Shown: in pieces, positions 51,143 to 63,115 of the stretch
Layout: each line of letters starts with the position of its first letter
Numbering within the stretch: position 1 is the first letter of the stretch
Source: Lithospermum erythrorhizon
Taxonomy: Eukaryota > Streptophyta > Magnoliopsida > Boraginales > Boraginaceae
DNA: 64,000 nt
Direction: 5' to 3'
Assembly: GCA_019722365.1 (NCBI GenBank)
Contig: JADFUC010000166.1
Coordinates: 62,001-126,000, forward strand
Translations under genes and position numbers: made by a program
Notes under the pieces: model-generated
The model's input: only the letters and a program-made list of their open reading frames with translations
What the model was told of the DNA's origin: nothing
The model's database searches: none

Positions 51143-52071
51143 TAATAATAATACATTATTCATTTGTTCCCTCTTATATAGATTTTCATCCTTTTTTAGT
51201 AGTAAGAACCTAAAAAAATCCAAACATATTCTCATTCCAATAAAAATACTCCATTCATCCAAAAGTAATTGTCCAATTTAAAATTTAATAATTAAAACTA
51301 CAACAAAAATGGCCTCTGATATATATATAAACAATATTTGCATTCAAAAATTATTGTACAGTGAAATACAATGTAGTGGAAATACCCTTCTTGTGTAACT
51401 AAAATATCACAAATAAGTGAAGATCCATTATTGACCTCTTTGAAAAAGAAGACAAAATATAAAATTAAAATAATAACATATCAATAATACTTAAATAATA
51501 AAATTTTTGTTTTCATAAGTATATATGAAACCATATCAATAATAAGCTATTCTACTCCATATAATTTGAAAAGTAATTAGAAAACTAATTTGCCAAAAAA
51601 ATTACCTATATATTTTTAAAAAATTACAACTCAAAATAGAGGTATTAATAGGGTTGAATATTCGATTTAAAAAGGAATCTTTTTAATATTTAAAACTGTA
51701 TGATCGATCGTAGTAAAATTTGCAATATAAATTAAATAGTTGAATATAAATATTTCTCTGACATGATAAATTAAAAATTTGTGCCTAGCTCATATTAAAA
51801 TTATACATTAAGAATTGAGTCCACAATTATATTAACTTAAAAGGCGGTATTGGATTGAGAAGTATATATAATAATAGTTTTATTATTTTAATAACTTTGT
51901 ACTTATACTGGCATCAGCCCATAACTAACCATCATATTTGAAACTACATTTCACTAAAAAAATAAAGTTTCATTATCAATAAATGGAGTACCAAAATTAT
52001 TTAACTAATACTATCATTATAGATAATGTGCTCTAGTTAGTTGATGAAGTAATCGAGAGGTTCTAGAACAT
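50271..52071. other. Intergenic DNA with a (TAA)n microsatellite
   Basis: AT-rich. A pure-looking (TAA)n run occupies about 51091-51140, and (TTA)n units lie at 51005-51090. 51240-51290 resembles one end of a Stowaway-type MITE (ATACTCCATTCATCC) without a clear partner. Confidence 0.5.
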
Positions 52072-53038
52072 GCTAATGTTGGAAATAAGTGTATATTGAT
52101 TTCTATAATTATGTCCATTGAAACGATTGTTATATGATTCATTTACTAGTTTTTAGTTAAATGGGATTCTACTCAAAGTTAAATGTTCAATAAATAGTAA
52201 TTGTAAATTACTAGAGCCAGATTTCTCATGATAATATCGAGGGGTTATGCGGTGCGTCCGTGCTTGCCGTTATAATAATAATAATGAGGTAATTATATTT
52301 ATTATCTATTCTTTGATATCTACAATGGAAAGATGTAGCTTGTCAGTGGCGTTGAGTTTTATTTAAATGTATGAAAAAATTAAATGAAGTGATTGCTAAA
52401 TTGAGAGGGAGTTGATTGAAATCCAGCGAGATGTACTTTCAATCGAGTTTTCTATTTAATAGTATAAATATAAATTGGATGGCAAAGAGATTAATTAACT
52501 TGCTAGTTTAATTAATGGTTTAACTAGTAGAGCTTATTAGGAACTTGTTAGTTACTTACTCTTAGCATTTAAGTTAGTTAACGGTTTAACGAGTTAAACG
52601 AGTTGAGTTATTCGGGTTAAATGGAGTATGCCTATATAAAGGGGAACATTAGGTTTTTAACACAAGTTGAAAAACCTAATCTTCCACCATATTTGACACG
52701 CCCCCCTCCCCTCTCTAGCCGTGCAACATCAAGCCACTTTGGCTTGATTTTGTTGTCCAATTGCTCTTGAGATTCTAGCAAATCCAATCATGTGATTCAA
52801 CCGCTCCTGGTGTGGATTAACTGGAGGCATCATCCTATTGAGGTGCTAATTGCTAGGAATACAAAGGAGGCTTCGTGAAAGACTTGTTGGTGATTTTTAT
52901 TTGCTTCGTAAGTGCTTCGAATTAATATATAATAATATATATATTTACGTAATTCTGATTATATGCAATTTAAATGATTTTGTATGCTATTTGTTTGTGA
53001 TTATGAACAAGTTTTGCATAGACTTTTCCATCAGCTAA
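52072..53038 (+). mobile_element. Solo LTR (copia-like) with perfect 5-bp target-site duplication
   Basis: The LTR runs from 52077 (TGTTGGAAATAAGTG) to 53033 (GACTTTTCCATCA), 957 bp with TG...CA ends. GCTAA is repeated exactly on both sides (52072-52076 and 53034-53038), as created by retroviral-type integration. A TATA box (CCTATATAAAGGGG) lies near 52631-52644, followed by a leader-like C-rich stretch. No internal retroelement sequence adjoins either side, so it is best read as a solo LTR left by recombination between two LTRs. Confidence 0.78.
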
Positions 53039-53274
53039 TATGATTAATGTGCCATGTAACAATTTTATCATTTCTTAGTTGGACGAAAAGAGAAGAGAAA
53101 TTTAAATTAAAGATCTTTCATCTTTTGAAACTAATTATCCATTCCTCAAATGTAATTGTGTCAACTGTAATTGTGTTTGATTGATTATTTGAATAATGTA
53201 ATTTTGGATGTTAATATTATTACTAAATTTATTTATTTTACTAAAAAATATTATTCATGATTGACATATACTCA

Positions 53275-53500
53275 CTCCGTTTTTGTTTAAATTGTCGTTT
53301 AGCCATTTTGAACATAGATTAAGAAAAAGAAAAATATATTGAAATATGGGATGACAATCAATTGAAATAATGTTATTATTTGGTTCTTAGTTTAAGAGAA
53401 AAATTAGTCAAAAGTACATTGAAAATGTAAAAAAAACTATTTATTATGCTAAATAAATTTATTTAGGCTAAGCAATATTAAAAAAAAAGCAGGGAAGGAG
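53275..53500. mobile_element. Diverged Stowaway-like MITE
   Basis: Begins CTCCGTTTTTGTTTAAATTG, then TCGTTTAGCCATTTTGAACA, and ends GGGAAGGAG before TA. The interior (ACATAGATTAAGAAAAA, ACATTGAAAATGTAAAA, TTATTATGCTAAA) matches the element at 2171-2379 in order. The right end is longer and less conserved. Confidence 0.6.
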
Positions 53501-55762
53501 TACTCCTCCGTCACACAGGAATTGATTATCTAGGCTAATGCACGTAAATTAAGGTAGAATGACTTTTACCATGTTTACCCTTGACATAAATTAATGATGT
53601 CTAAGCCATAGTTTGGGATGACGAATGGCGGTTCGTGGTGACAAAGCTCAAAAAGTCACGGTGATGTGGCGGCGAGAGGAGGAAGCAACCCAGACTTTTA
53701 CGGTGATTATTTTAACAATAGCTATAGTTCGTGAAAAATGCTTAAATACTTAATTAAATATCATCGATATGAACTCAAAAGTCAAACAAAGCATCACAAT
53801 TCAATGACAAATAGAATCATCCAATATGAAACTAGAATGAAAAGAAAACAAACACCACAAGTCCACAATTCAATAAAAAACATAATAATCATTCTAAAAT
53901 AATGTACTAAAAGTAATGAAACAAATAAATTAACTAAACATGTTAGGCCTTAATTTATTAAACAAATATCCTAAAATAGTAAATAATTAGTTAACTTAAT
54001 AATTTACTAAATAATTCGTTAACTTAATAACTTACTAAGTAATTGAACAAACATCCCAAAACAATATTAAACAAATAAATAATTTATTGAACAATTAAAT
54101 TAACTAAAATTGAACAAATAAATTATCCCAAAATAGTAAATAAGTAAGCAAATGCAAGAGTGCTTAACCTTGGAGTGTCTTTTGTAGAAACAAAGCGCCC
54201 AAGAAAGGAGAAAGAAAAAAAAGAGAAAGAAAAAAGAAGAAAAAAGAAGGAGAAAGAAATAAGAGAAGGCCGTTTGTCGAGAATAGTAAATATAAGAATG
54301 AAGCGAGGCTTTCGATTTTTTTTTATATTTAGGTTTCAAAATTAGCACTACATTTAATTTAAAAACGATTTTTTTAAATACCGAGGTAAGCTTGTGTACT
54401 TAGCGCGTCATGCGCCTCGATCAGAAAGCGCCTGACCGCCCTTGGTCCCCGAACCGCCTCGGACCGTCATGAGCGCCGAGGGACATCGCCTCGCCCGCTT
54501 CGCGTCATGGTAGGCGCCACGGGCGCTTTTCTAAACTTATGGATTATGCTAATATCTATTTCCTATGGATATTATGTGGACATTAGAAATAGAGAGAGTA
54601 TAATTAGATTATTTTGTAATAGAAATAGAAAACTGAAATATAGGGATATAAAGGGAAAAAATGAACAACAAGCATTAGAAATATAAAAAATCAAATATTT
54701 TGATACAAGAAGAAAATGCTATATGATCAAATGTGAGACGAAGGGAGTATGTATTAAAGGTAATACATCTTAATAATTTATGTATTATTACTAATAAAAT
54801 CATACTTGATATAAAATGTGCTACAAAATAAAATAAATATTATCCAAAAAAGAAATCCGGTTTTGCTATAAAATTGATACTATTGGTTTTTTTAAAAATA
54901 TTTAATCATCATATTTTATTATAATTTTTTCACAATATATTTAAAAAGTTGTTCTGATCAAAATATACATTCAAAAAATAAAAACATCAATTAGAAAAAA
55001 ATCCGAATGAGTGCAAGTTTACATAGTTTTGGAATGATTTCGAAATTAAACATAAAAAATCTCTCAAATATTTGAAAAATTGGTTGCACGTGCACGCCAC
55101 CTTTACTAGTATTAATAAATAAAATAATTACTTATAATGAAAAGATAAATTTTTAATAAATAATCAAATAAATAGAAACGATTTTTCATCGATTGTCACA
55201 AGTGATGTTTTGGTCTTAAAAATGATAGAAAAATCAACTTGACATTGTTGATGAATCTAATCATGTACTGTACCTTAGAAAACGAGTAGTCTGATATTAT
55301 CATCCCCAAAAGGGTAAATTTGCACTCTGACAATTGAGGGTTGCGCCCTATACTTTCTTTATATATATATAATTTAATTAGCATTCTATTAACATATTAT
55401 TTTAATGTTGAACACCGTTACAGCTTGTCCGAATCTCGCTTAAAAATGATGGTTTTTAGAGCTAATTTTATCACTTATTGATATACTCATATTATTTTAC
55501 TTTTTAGTGTCCATTTTACGTCTTTATAAATTGAATTTCAATGACACTTTTATTTTTATAAAGAAAGAGTTTTATGGCATGCTTTCAATTATTCGGATTA
55601 TTGGCTTCTTGTTTAAACAAATTTCGCAACCATGTTCATCACAATTAAAATGGTAATACTATATAGATTATTAAAAACTGAAATAAGCTGGCAAAGATGG
55701 CTCATGTTTGTTAAAAAGTGTTCGTTCGATCGGCTTGTTTGTTTTAGGCGAATTTCGATCGC
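53501..55762. other. Intergenic DNA with a GC-rich island
   Basis: Mostly AT-rich. 54380-54530 is a striking GC-rich island (GCGCC, GCGCCTC, CCTCG words) embedded in it. 53590-53710 is also less AT-rich. 54180-54260 is an A/G-rich tract. No gene-like frame is seen. Confidence 0.4.
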
Positions 55763-56465
55763 GCTCGCTGCGGAGGTCAACGATCAACATATATTTTGGG
55801 CCTAAAATTAAGTTTTTCATACTTTTTTCTAATTTTTTCAAGAATATTTTTGTCAATTAAAATTTACTGTTTTAAAAACAAAAACAAAAATGAATTAAAA
55901 AAACCCTCCCACCATTTTCCCCAATCCAAATATAGAAACCCCACCAAACCATGACCATCCCAATTGCAGTATTTCCTCATTGAATGTGCACTTGCACCCG
56001 CACCTGAAAGTGTTATCAAATACACCTTCAGCTAGAAGCTTCTGGAATTCAGATATGTTCTCCTTGAACAGAGTGCTCCCAAACATGCCTTTCAAACTGT
56101 GGGCATAAAGCAGCTTATTATATCTGAGCTCATTTTATCATGCTCCAAGAATAGCCAATAAATTGAAATCATAAACAAAGCTGAGCATATGGATCTAAAG
56201 GTTTAAAACAAATGCGGAGTATATTCTGAACTACAAGATATCAAAAGGAGATATTGTAGACTTGTGAGAATTGGGTTGGTGGGGTTGAATATTTGGATTG
56301 AGGAACATGGTGGGAGGGTTTTTTTCTTTTTAATTTGTTTTTGTTTTTATTTTTAAAATAATAATCTTTAAATGATAAAAATATCCTTGAAAAAATTAGA
56401 AAAAAATATGAAAAAATCAATTTTAGGCCTAAAATACATAGAGTGATGAGGATTTAACCTCCTGA
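55763..56465. mobile_element. Inverted-repeat (Pack-type) DNA element with captured fragment
   Basis: The left arm (about 55763-55962) and right arm (about 56262-56465) are inverted copies. On one strand both read, in order, ATTGGG.TGGT.., GGTGGGGTT, ATTTGGATTG.GG, ATGGTGGGAGGGTTTTTTT, TTTTGTTTTT, AATAT.CTTGAAAAAATTAGA, and AATTTTAGGCC.AAAATA. Arms of about 200 bp around a ~300-bp non-repeated centre fit a Mutator-like or foldback non-autonomous element. The outer ends and target-site duplication could not be defined. The centre holds a coding-like minus-strand fragment listed separately. Confidence 0.65.
55960..56130 (-). pseudogene. Captured gene fragment inside the inverted-repeat element
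   Basis: On the minus strand one frame stays open through RYNKLLYAHSLKGMFGS, then LFKENISEFQKLLAEGVFDN, then CGCKCTFNEEILQ, before entering the repeat arm. Composition and amino-acid pattern look like a real exon fragment, unlike the flanking arms. I do not recognise the parent gene. A start Met inside (56095) gives a 66-residue frame running into the arm, which is unlikely to be functional. Confidence 0.4.
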
Positions 56466-57545
56466 TAACGTTAGTGATAAAAAAATGGTCTAAGTTGGCG
56501 GTGATCGAATGGAAGCTGCTTGGCGTGAAGGAAAATTGATAACTACTGATATCGTTGACGCAATAAAAATATGAAAAGAGGTGTAGATTATAATATTGAA
56601 CCAACTTAATCGAAATAAAGCGTCATTTATAATGACCCATTTTCTTGCAACTTATGAATATAAAAACTTCATTTAGATTGAAATGGAGGAAATTGTAAAA
56701 AATAAAATTGATATAAAAAGACTGAAATAATATGAATAAATAATATGATAGGGGATGAAATGAGTAAGCCTCCGGTTTTTGGTGGTGGAGATTTGAGTAT
56801 TTGGGAATGATGTGTAACATTTAAAATAATGTCTGAGGAATAAGGTCTTTAATTAAAATTGTATATAAGAGGTACGATCACCAGAGGCTAAATTTTAATT
56901 TACTCGTTTAGATAGTATTTTTTTTGAGTAAAATAATAATTTATCGACCAGTTGGATAATGTGTATAACAGCCCAGCACGTGAAGTAATGCATTTATGTC
57001 TTACGATTGCCGTAGGTCATCAGTCATCATTGCAGAAACATTCAACACAATTTATTAGGATACCCAAAAGATCGAATTAAATACTCCGTACAAATCTTCT
57101 TTATTTCATACTACTATGTTACCTTTGCATATTTTTGCTTGGGTCCAAAAACGAGTTACGTAACTATTATGATGTTTTTATATTTTAGAATCGATAATTT
57201 ATGACGAGTTAAATTATGATATGTTAGAGTTCAGATACTACTAGATTAGTATTCGGTGATCATAATGAATCCATTTAAAGAAAAAAATTTATTGTGACTA
57301 TTAAGACTCGAATTTAAATTTTTAAGTCAAATATATTGATATCTTTACTATAAAAATTTTGAATTATGTTTTCACTATTAGGATATGCGAGTGGAGTCTT
57401 TTTCTCTTTGTTTCCACACGTCTAAGTTGTTTCCCTTTCAGTCTTTCACGTACGTTAATTTATGTACAGACTTCGGTCTCCATGAATTTTCTATGTTGAC
57501 TAGTTGTTGTCTCCATTCACATTCATTTCTTTCTTTATCTTACAA
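56466..57545. other. Intergenic DNA, no feature seen
   Basis: AT-rich sequence without recognisable genes. Confidence 0.4.
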
Positions 57546-57551
57546 AATTTC

Positions 57552-57815
57552 TCATTTTTGTGTACCCAACAAAGATATTCTTACATCTTTTATTTGTTTC
57601 AGAAGTTTATCCATATCTTTTTCTTGAATTCTTAAAGTACCCACCTGAGTTTTATTCAACTCTTTGCCTAATTCTTGTAGTTTTGTTTTTGGTCCAACTT
57701 TATTGCTTCCTTTGATGGTGTATCTCTGTCTCAATAAATAATTCATATACTTTTGTGTACCAACAAAGATATTCTTATATCTTTTTATTTGTTTCAGAAG
57801 CTTGTCCATCTATAA
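57552..57815. repeat. Direct repeat (~63 bp, ~198-bp offset) upstream of the kinase gene
   Basis: 'tttgtgtacc(c)aacaaagata', 'ttcttacatctttt', 'atttgtttcagaagtttatccat' occurs at 57558-57617 and again, slightly changed, at 57753-57812. On the minus strand both copies encode MDKLLKQIK followed by a variable stretch and GTQK, in one 85-codon open frame (57809-57552). It may be a remnant of a repeat-containing protein gene or a simple duplication in the promoter. I cannot assign it. Confidence 0.6.
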
Positions 57816-57988
57816 GTATTTTCTTGTATTTATCAAATATTGTTTGTAGCCTTCTTTTTTCCTCCAATAAGGTGGTCATATTTGAGGTATGGTTATGCAA
57901 ATGATTAGTTAAATGAAGGTTTATGAGTGCTGACAAGCTTAAAGAATATGTGTGGATAAGAATCAAGAACATTATAAGTAGCGAAATG

Positions 57989-60208
57989 ATGAAGTGTTTT
58001 ACAATACTTAAGGATAAGTCAAAGTCTAAGAGGGGTGTTAGATCAGCTCCTGAAATGAGGAACCAGACAAATAATTCAGACAATTCAAGAACTAGACGTG
58101 GAACTAGGTCCACAGGTTCAGTTTCATCTTCAAAGAGTATACCAGAAATGTATAGAGATAAGCAGCATAATTTGAGAGTATTTAGTCCATCAGAGCTAAG
58201 AGAAGCAACTAATAATTTCAGTAGGTTGTTAAAGATTGGTGAAGGTGGATTTGGTAGTGTGTATAAAGCTAGAATTAGGCCTCCTGATGGACAGGGAGAT
58301 CCTATCATTGTTGCCATAAAGAAACTCAACACTCAAGGTTTACAGGTATATTCTTCTATTGCCATATTTATTTGATGGCATCTTGACTATTAATTGTCTG
58401 TTTGAAGAATGATTGTTTATACTATTAGTTATGTAGATTTATTGATATTGGTGCTCCAAATTTGACTATGGTGAAAATTAAGAATAGGTATTGATGGAAG
58501 TATATATTGCTGGGATCTGAGTATATTTAGTTAGTATAATAATAGTAATGACTATGAGTAGTTTAGTTGCAAGTATCATAATGGACATTATATTATGTTA
58601 TTCATGCAGGGCCACAAACAATGGGTTGCAGAAGTTCAATTTCTTGGTGTTTTGGATAATCCCAACCTTGTAAAACTTATAGGATACTGCGCTGCAGATG
58701 GAGAAAGAGGTATCCAACGCCTATTAGTCTATGAGTATATGCAAAATAAGAGCCTCGAAGACCACTTATTCAACAGGGCAGTGCCAGCCATTCCTTGGAA
58801 AACTAGGTTACGGATAATACTCGGAGCTGCTCAGGGAATGGTGTACCTTCACGAGGGAATGGAAGTTCAGGTATTATTTGTTTCTCGTCAATTCATTTAG
58901 TATTATAATGATACAGATTCGTTAATTGGGGCGACTATGCTCATTCAGCTAGTACTTGAGTTTAATCACATTTGATATCCATGTCCTCTAATAGATTACC
59001 AACATTCTATTGGAAGAGAATATGAAATGTTCTCTTAAAGATATTGTAGCTCATGTTTACCTGTGTGCTATAAACTATCTGTCTTCAATTCTATGGTCAC
59101 ATAGTAGTACTTGAATAGTCCCATTGTCCTGCAAAACCGAAACTACTTGAATGTATCGACAGTTAGTCCTTACAGAATCTAATTTTAAAGAAAGTATAAT
59201 ATTCTGTTGCAGCATTTGTAGTTCATAGTTTACACATGATTTCTTATGGTTTGGCACCTTTTCTTGTACAATCCCGGAGAAACCTCTTACCTCTTGTTTT
59301 GGGGAAAATGTGCAGGTCATATATCGTGATTTTAAGTCTTCAAATGTGCTTTTGGACAAGGACTTCAACCCGAAGCTTTCAGACTTCGGACTTGCAAGAG
59401 AAGGCCCCGAAGGAGACCTGACCCATGTTTCAACTGCAGTAAGTGGATTATTTATTCATATTGTTCTTGAGTGGATATTTTCCATGACAACTGCATGTTC
59501 TGTAGAGCAAAACATTATTCGATTTTGGTTATACAAGATTTGGGTTTCATATAAACAGGTTACAACTTACAAGCAAATGAGGAGACTGGCTACCATTCAT
59601 TTGAACCAAGATCTTGATAGCTCGTTATAATGTAGTTATGCCATCGCACTGCATTTTTTATCTGTTTTATCTTCGTGAGCCATTACTTTTCTTAACTCTT
59701 ATTTTCTTCTGGAATTCAGCCTGTGGGGACATATGGGTATGCTGCCCCTGAATATGTCGAGGTTGGACATCTCTCGACTAAGAGTGATGTATATAGTTTC
59801 GGAGTGGTTCTTTATGAACTTCTCACAGGCAGGCGAGCCATAGAAAGAAACCGACCAACAATGGAGCAGAAGCTCTTAGATTGGGTTAAGCAATTCCCTG
59901 CTGAGGGAAGGACCTTCAGCATGATCATTGATCCCAGAATACGGAATCAATATTCGTTGAATGCTGCAAGGAGGATAGCAAAGTTGGCCGATAGTTGTTT
60001 GAGAAGGATTGCAAACAACAGGCCTACCATGAATGAAGTTGTGGAAATCTTGCAGCAAGCATTACAAGATACAGAAGGCGAAACTTCTTCAGGAGTAAGA
60101 CCCGCCGAATCATCAAAATATAATGGCTTAATCGCTTCAGATAAACATTTGAACAAGATGGGAGTTGGTCCAAGTACAAGACAGATCCCTGTAGTTCAGA
60201 GAAGCTGA
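57989..60208 (+). CDS. PBL19: Receptor-like cytoplasmic kinase, RLCK-VII (PBL19-like)
   Basis: A cytoplasmic, membrane-associated Ser/Thr kinase of the family that relays signals from immune receptors. Exons are 57989-58345, 58610-58870, 59316-59438 and 59720-60208, giving 1230 nt and 409 aa, all phase 0. The start MKCF is typical of this subgroup. ATG at 57986 is one codon earlier, and 57923 is in frame further upstream. Residues 1-65 are Ser/Arg-rich. The kinase domain has the glycine loop GEGGFGSVY at 84-92, Lys111 in VAIK, catalytic [10 protein letters not shown] with Asp211 (Tyr replacing the usual His, normal for RLCK-VII), DFG at 229-231, GTYGYAAPE with APE at 256-258, and the [17 protein letters not shown] helix. 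The C-terminal tail is Ser-rich. No transmembrane segment or signal peptide is present. The paralogue (PBL19, PBL20 or another) is not certain. Confidence 0.93.
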
Positions 60209-60829
60209 CTTTTAAGTGGTGTGAATGTTTTCAACAATTTGGATGAAAATTATTTTTGCCTGCATGAAATCAAGAATATAGCATATGAAGTGTGGCATCA
60301 TCTGAAGCCATTCTGGGACAATTATTAGTAAATATATTTATTTAGTTGTTTTTGTCATTAATTGAGGCAGGCTTCGGTGAGATTTTATTACTACATTGCC
60401 ACTTATTGCATGTTAGTTAATGATGTACTGCTTGTTTTATAAATAAGTGTGAAACCGTTACTATTTAAGCGGCGCGAGATCGCGTTACGGAATTTCACGA
60501 AGGAGGTGGTGCCGAGGATGTCTGCCAGTCGGGGGGAGCGAAAACTTCGCCAAACCCTTGTCTGAGATTACATTGCGTGACTCGAACTCATACCGTATTA
60601 AGAGGTTAATGTACCAACATTTAACGCTCTCTAACATTTGCTCCGGTTGGTATGTCTCGAGTTTTTATGAAATTATGGGATAAATGATCATGTGAACATA
60701 CCAATCTTCTTGTTTCTTTGGACTGAAAAAATGTGATGGTGAATCTGATATTGATTTAAACTGATCAGTTACTAGTCCCTCTAAATAAATTTTCTCCATT
60801 CTTTTTATAGTATTAGTAAAATATACGTG
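60209..60829. other. Kinase 3' flank with a SINE-like patch
   Basis: 3' UTR and intergenic sequence. On the minus strand 60460-60640 carries GAGTTCGAGTCACG, close to a polymerase III B box, in an unusually GC-rich context. It may be a tRNA-derived SINE remnant. No target-site duplication was found. Confidence 0.35.
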
Positions 60830-62078
60830 TTTAAATATTTAAATTGAGATTCTTATGAATATAAGCCCAAAAAATATTATAAATAGGCAGAGAGAGAATA
60901 ATAATAATATAAAAGAATATCTTTTATTGATTTTGTTGTTGTATTGTATACAATACAATGAGTACCTATTTATAGGGTTAAATATACAATAAATATAGGC
61001 GTCTTGGTAAAGAAGTTAATGCAATATGTTGGTGGGCCAATCATCTCGTTTCTTGCTCGACAAGATAGCAGTAAACAAGACATCGCATTAGTTATAACTT
61101 TCATGGATGTCTAATCAACAAGAATATGCCTCGTTAGAACCTTACTAGGGAAAAAAGAGTGCATTATTCTTAATATACGCTTACAATGTTGCCTCAGTAA
61201 AACCTTATCAGGAAAACCCATTTGGGACAAAACCTTGATTATGGAAAAAAAGTCTGACATATATTAACTATATAAATAGCATCCTTGACATCATTTAGTC
61301 GTAGTCCCATACTTATGGATAACTTTTAGAATATTGAGGTAGGGAGTGACTTAGATAAAATATATGTTGGATTATCGAAATCAATTTGTTAACGTTGATT
61401 TCACTATTTTTACGAGAAGATGCATGGGTGAGAAAAAACGTCAATATATTTTGTTTTATCACCTTTGATATGTCATTCATTTGCTTGTCTTGATATATGC
61501 AATTATCGTCGTAAGATCGTCGGGACCAACTTTCATATGATAATTCATAAGTAATATGAATCTGTTGGATCATATCCCTCAACCAAATGCATTCATGACT
61601 TTCTTCTTGCATTTCAAGATTTTTTGCTTAGTTTGTCATTTGGCAACTTTGGTTAAATAGTCACTAGGGAGAGGAAAAGCCGTGTAGGACAAAACGGATA
61701 AAATATCATATTCTCTTTAGATATGTTTGAGGTAATTTAATGCCATTAAAAGCCTTGCAAAAGAAAAATTCGGTGGAAAAACTCGGTGAAGGGAAAAAAG
61801 TACAATACATATCATATCTACTCTTTGATAAGATCATTAAATTACATATTATATCTCCCCGATGAGATCTTCGGTTTAGATTATTCAAGTAGAATAAATA
61901 ACGCTACAAGCATTTGTCAATATTGCATGATTATGCAATCATGTATCAGTTGTAAGATATACATTAGAATTGGTACTTGAGATAATTCATATTTTCGAGC
62001 AGGCAGAGATCTTTGAATTATCTCTTATGAATCTCATCTAATTGAGATTAAACATTTCTACCATGTATCAAATATGAT

Positions 62079-62297
62079 ATGAATTTATATTTACATGCAT
62101 AATTGTCATGTATATATCTTTACAAAGTATTTAATTTTAAATCCGATTGTAGACATCTTGTCTGACAATTGTGAACTCTACAAGAGTATGAATTTATATA
62201 ATTACATGCCCAATTGACTTGTATATACCTTTATAAGGTATTTGATTCCAAATCTGATTATAAACATCTTCTTTAACAAGCGAGAACTACTGAGGAG
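62079..62297. repeat. ~109-bp tandem duplication in the LTR debris
   Basis: 'tgaatttatat.tacatgc.taattg.c.tgtatatatcttta.aa.gtatttgattccaaatc.gattgtagacatctt' begins at about 62080 and again at about 62189 with scattered differences. Confidence 0.65.
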
Positions 62298-62966
62298 TTT
62301 TTGTCTTCTTTTATTCAAGATAATTTATTCAACTTAGAACTCTTCTAGAGTCTCAAGTAAGCTATAATTCGAATCTTCTATAATATCATGAATATTTAGA
62401 TCTCAATAATAACTAATCAACAAAAGAAAGATATGTAAGATCTATGTCAACTTACACTAAATAATTCAAATATCTAAATGCAAGCAATAAGTAAACAAAT
62501 ATATCATACAATCATATAAAACATAATATAAATTCAGAGCTAAACATGTATCATATACTATCAATAGACATGCATATACGTGCGATGCTGAATAAAATGA
62601 TCATGCAAATGCATGTCTAATAATGTTGTTCAAACTTGCAATCCATCATCCGGATGACTTTAAATATTCAAATATTTTCATATTGACTCAACTGAGTTAA
62701 GTTCCGAAGGGAATATAAATAATACTTCATACATCATAAATCTACAATGTTTAAATATATAAATGTTGGATTGCGTGCCATGTTATAAGTCATGCCCACG
62801 CAAATCAAGAGGTTATCTTTTGTTGCTAGCAAACATTTATAATTTTTGATACCCTCCATCACAAAGTGTATGTGACACTTGATAATTCAGTTAGTATTTT
62901 CGGGTACAAATCTTTTGTGACAAATCTTATTTCAATTATTTGCAAAATATACCCAATATATACTGT

Positions 62967-63115
62967 AGTAGTATCATATTTGCTTAGACTTCGGGTCTAA
63001 ATTTCTCACTTCTATAGTGAGTTTCGTTGAAGTATCTTGGTATATATTTCACTAGTATCATATTTCATTAGACTCAGTCTAAATTTCTCATTTATATAGT
63101 GAGTTTTGTTTACTC
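62967..63115. repeat. ~85-bp direct duplication in the LTR debris
   Basis: 'tagtatcatatttgcttagact...gtctaaatttctcacttctatagtgagtttcgtt' at about 62969 recurs at about 63053 with minor changes. Confidence 0.65.

Noticed and set aside
50991..51281. 96-codon frame with a long asparagine run
   Set aside because: It is the translation of a (TAA/AAT)n microsatellite, with no conserved sequence on either side.
57775..58332. 185-codon minus-strand frame overlapping RLCK exon 1
   Set aside because: Most of it is the antisense shadow of a strongly supported kinase exon. Only its last part (57775-57860) was kept as a finding.
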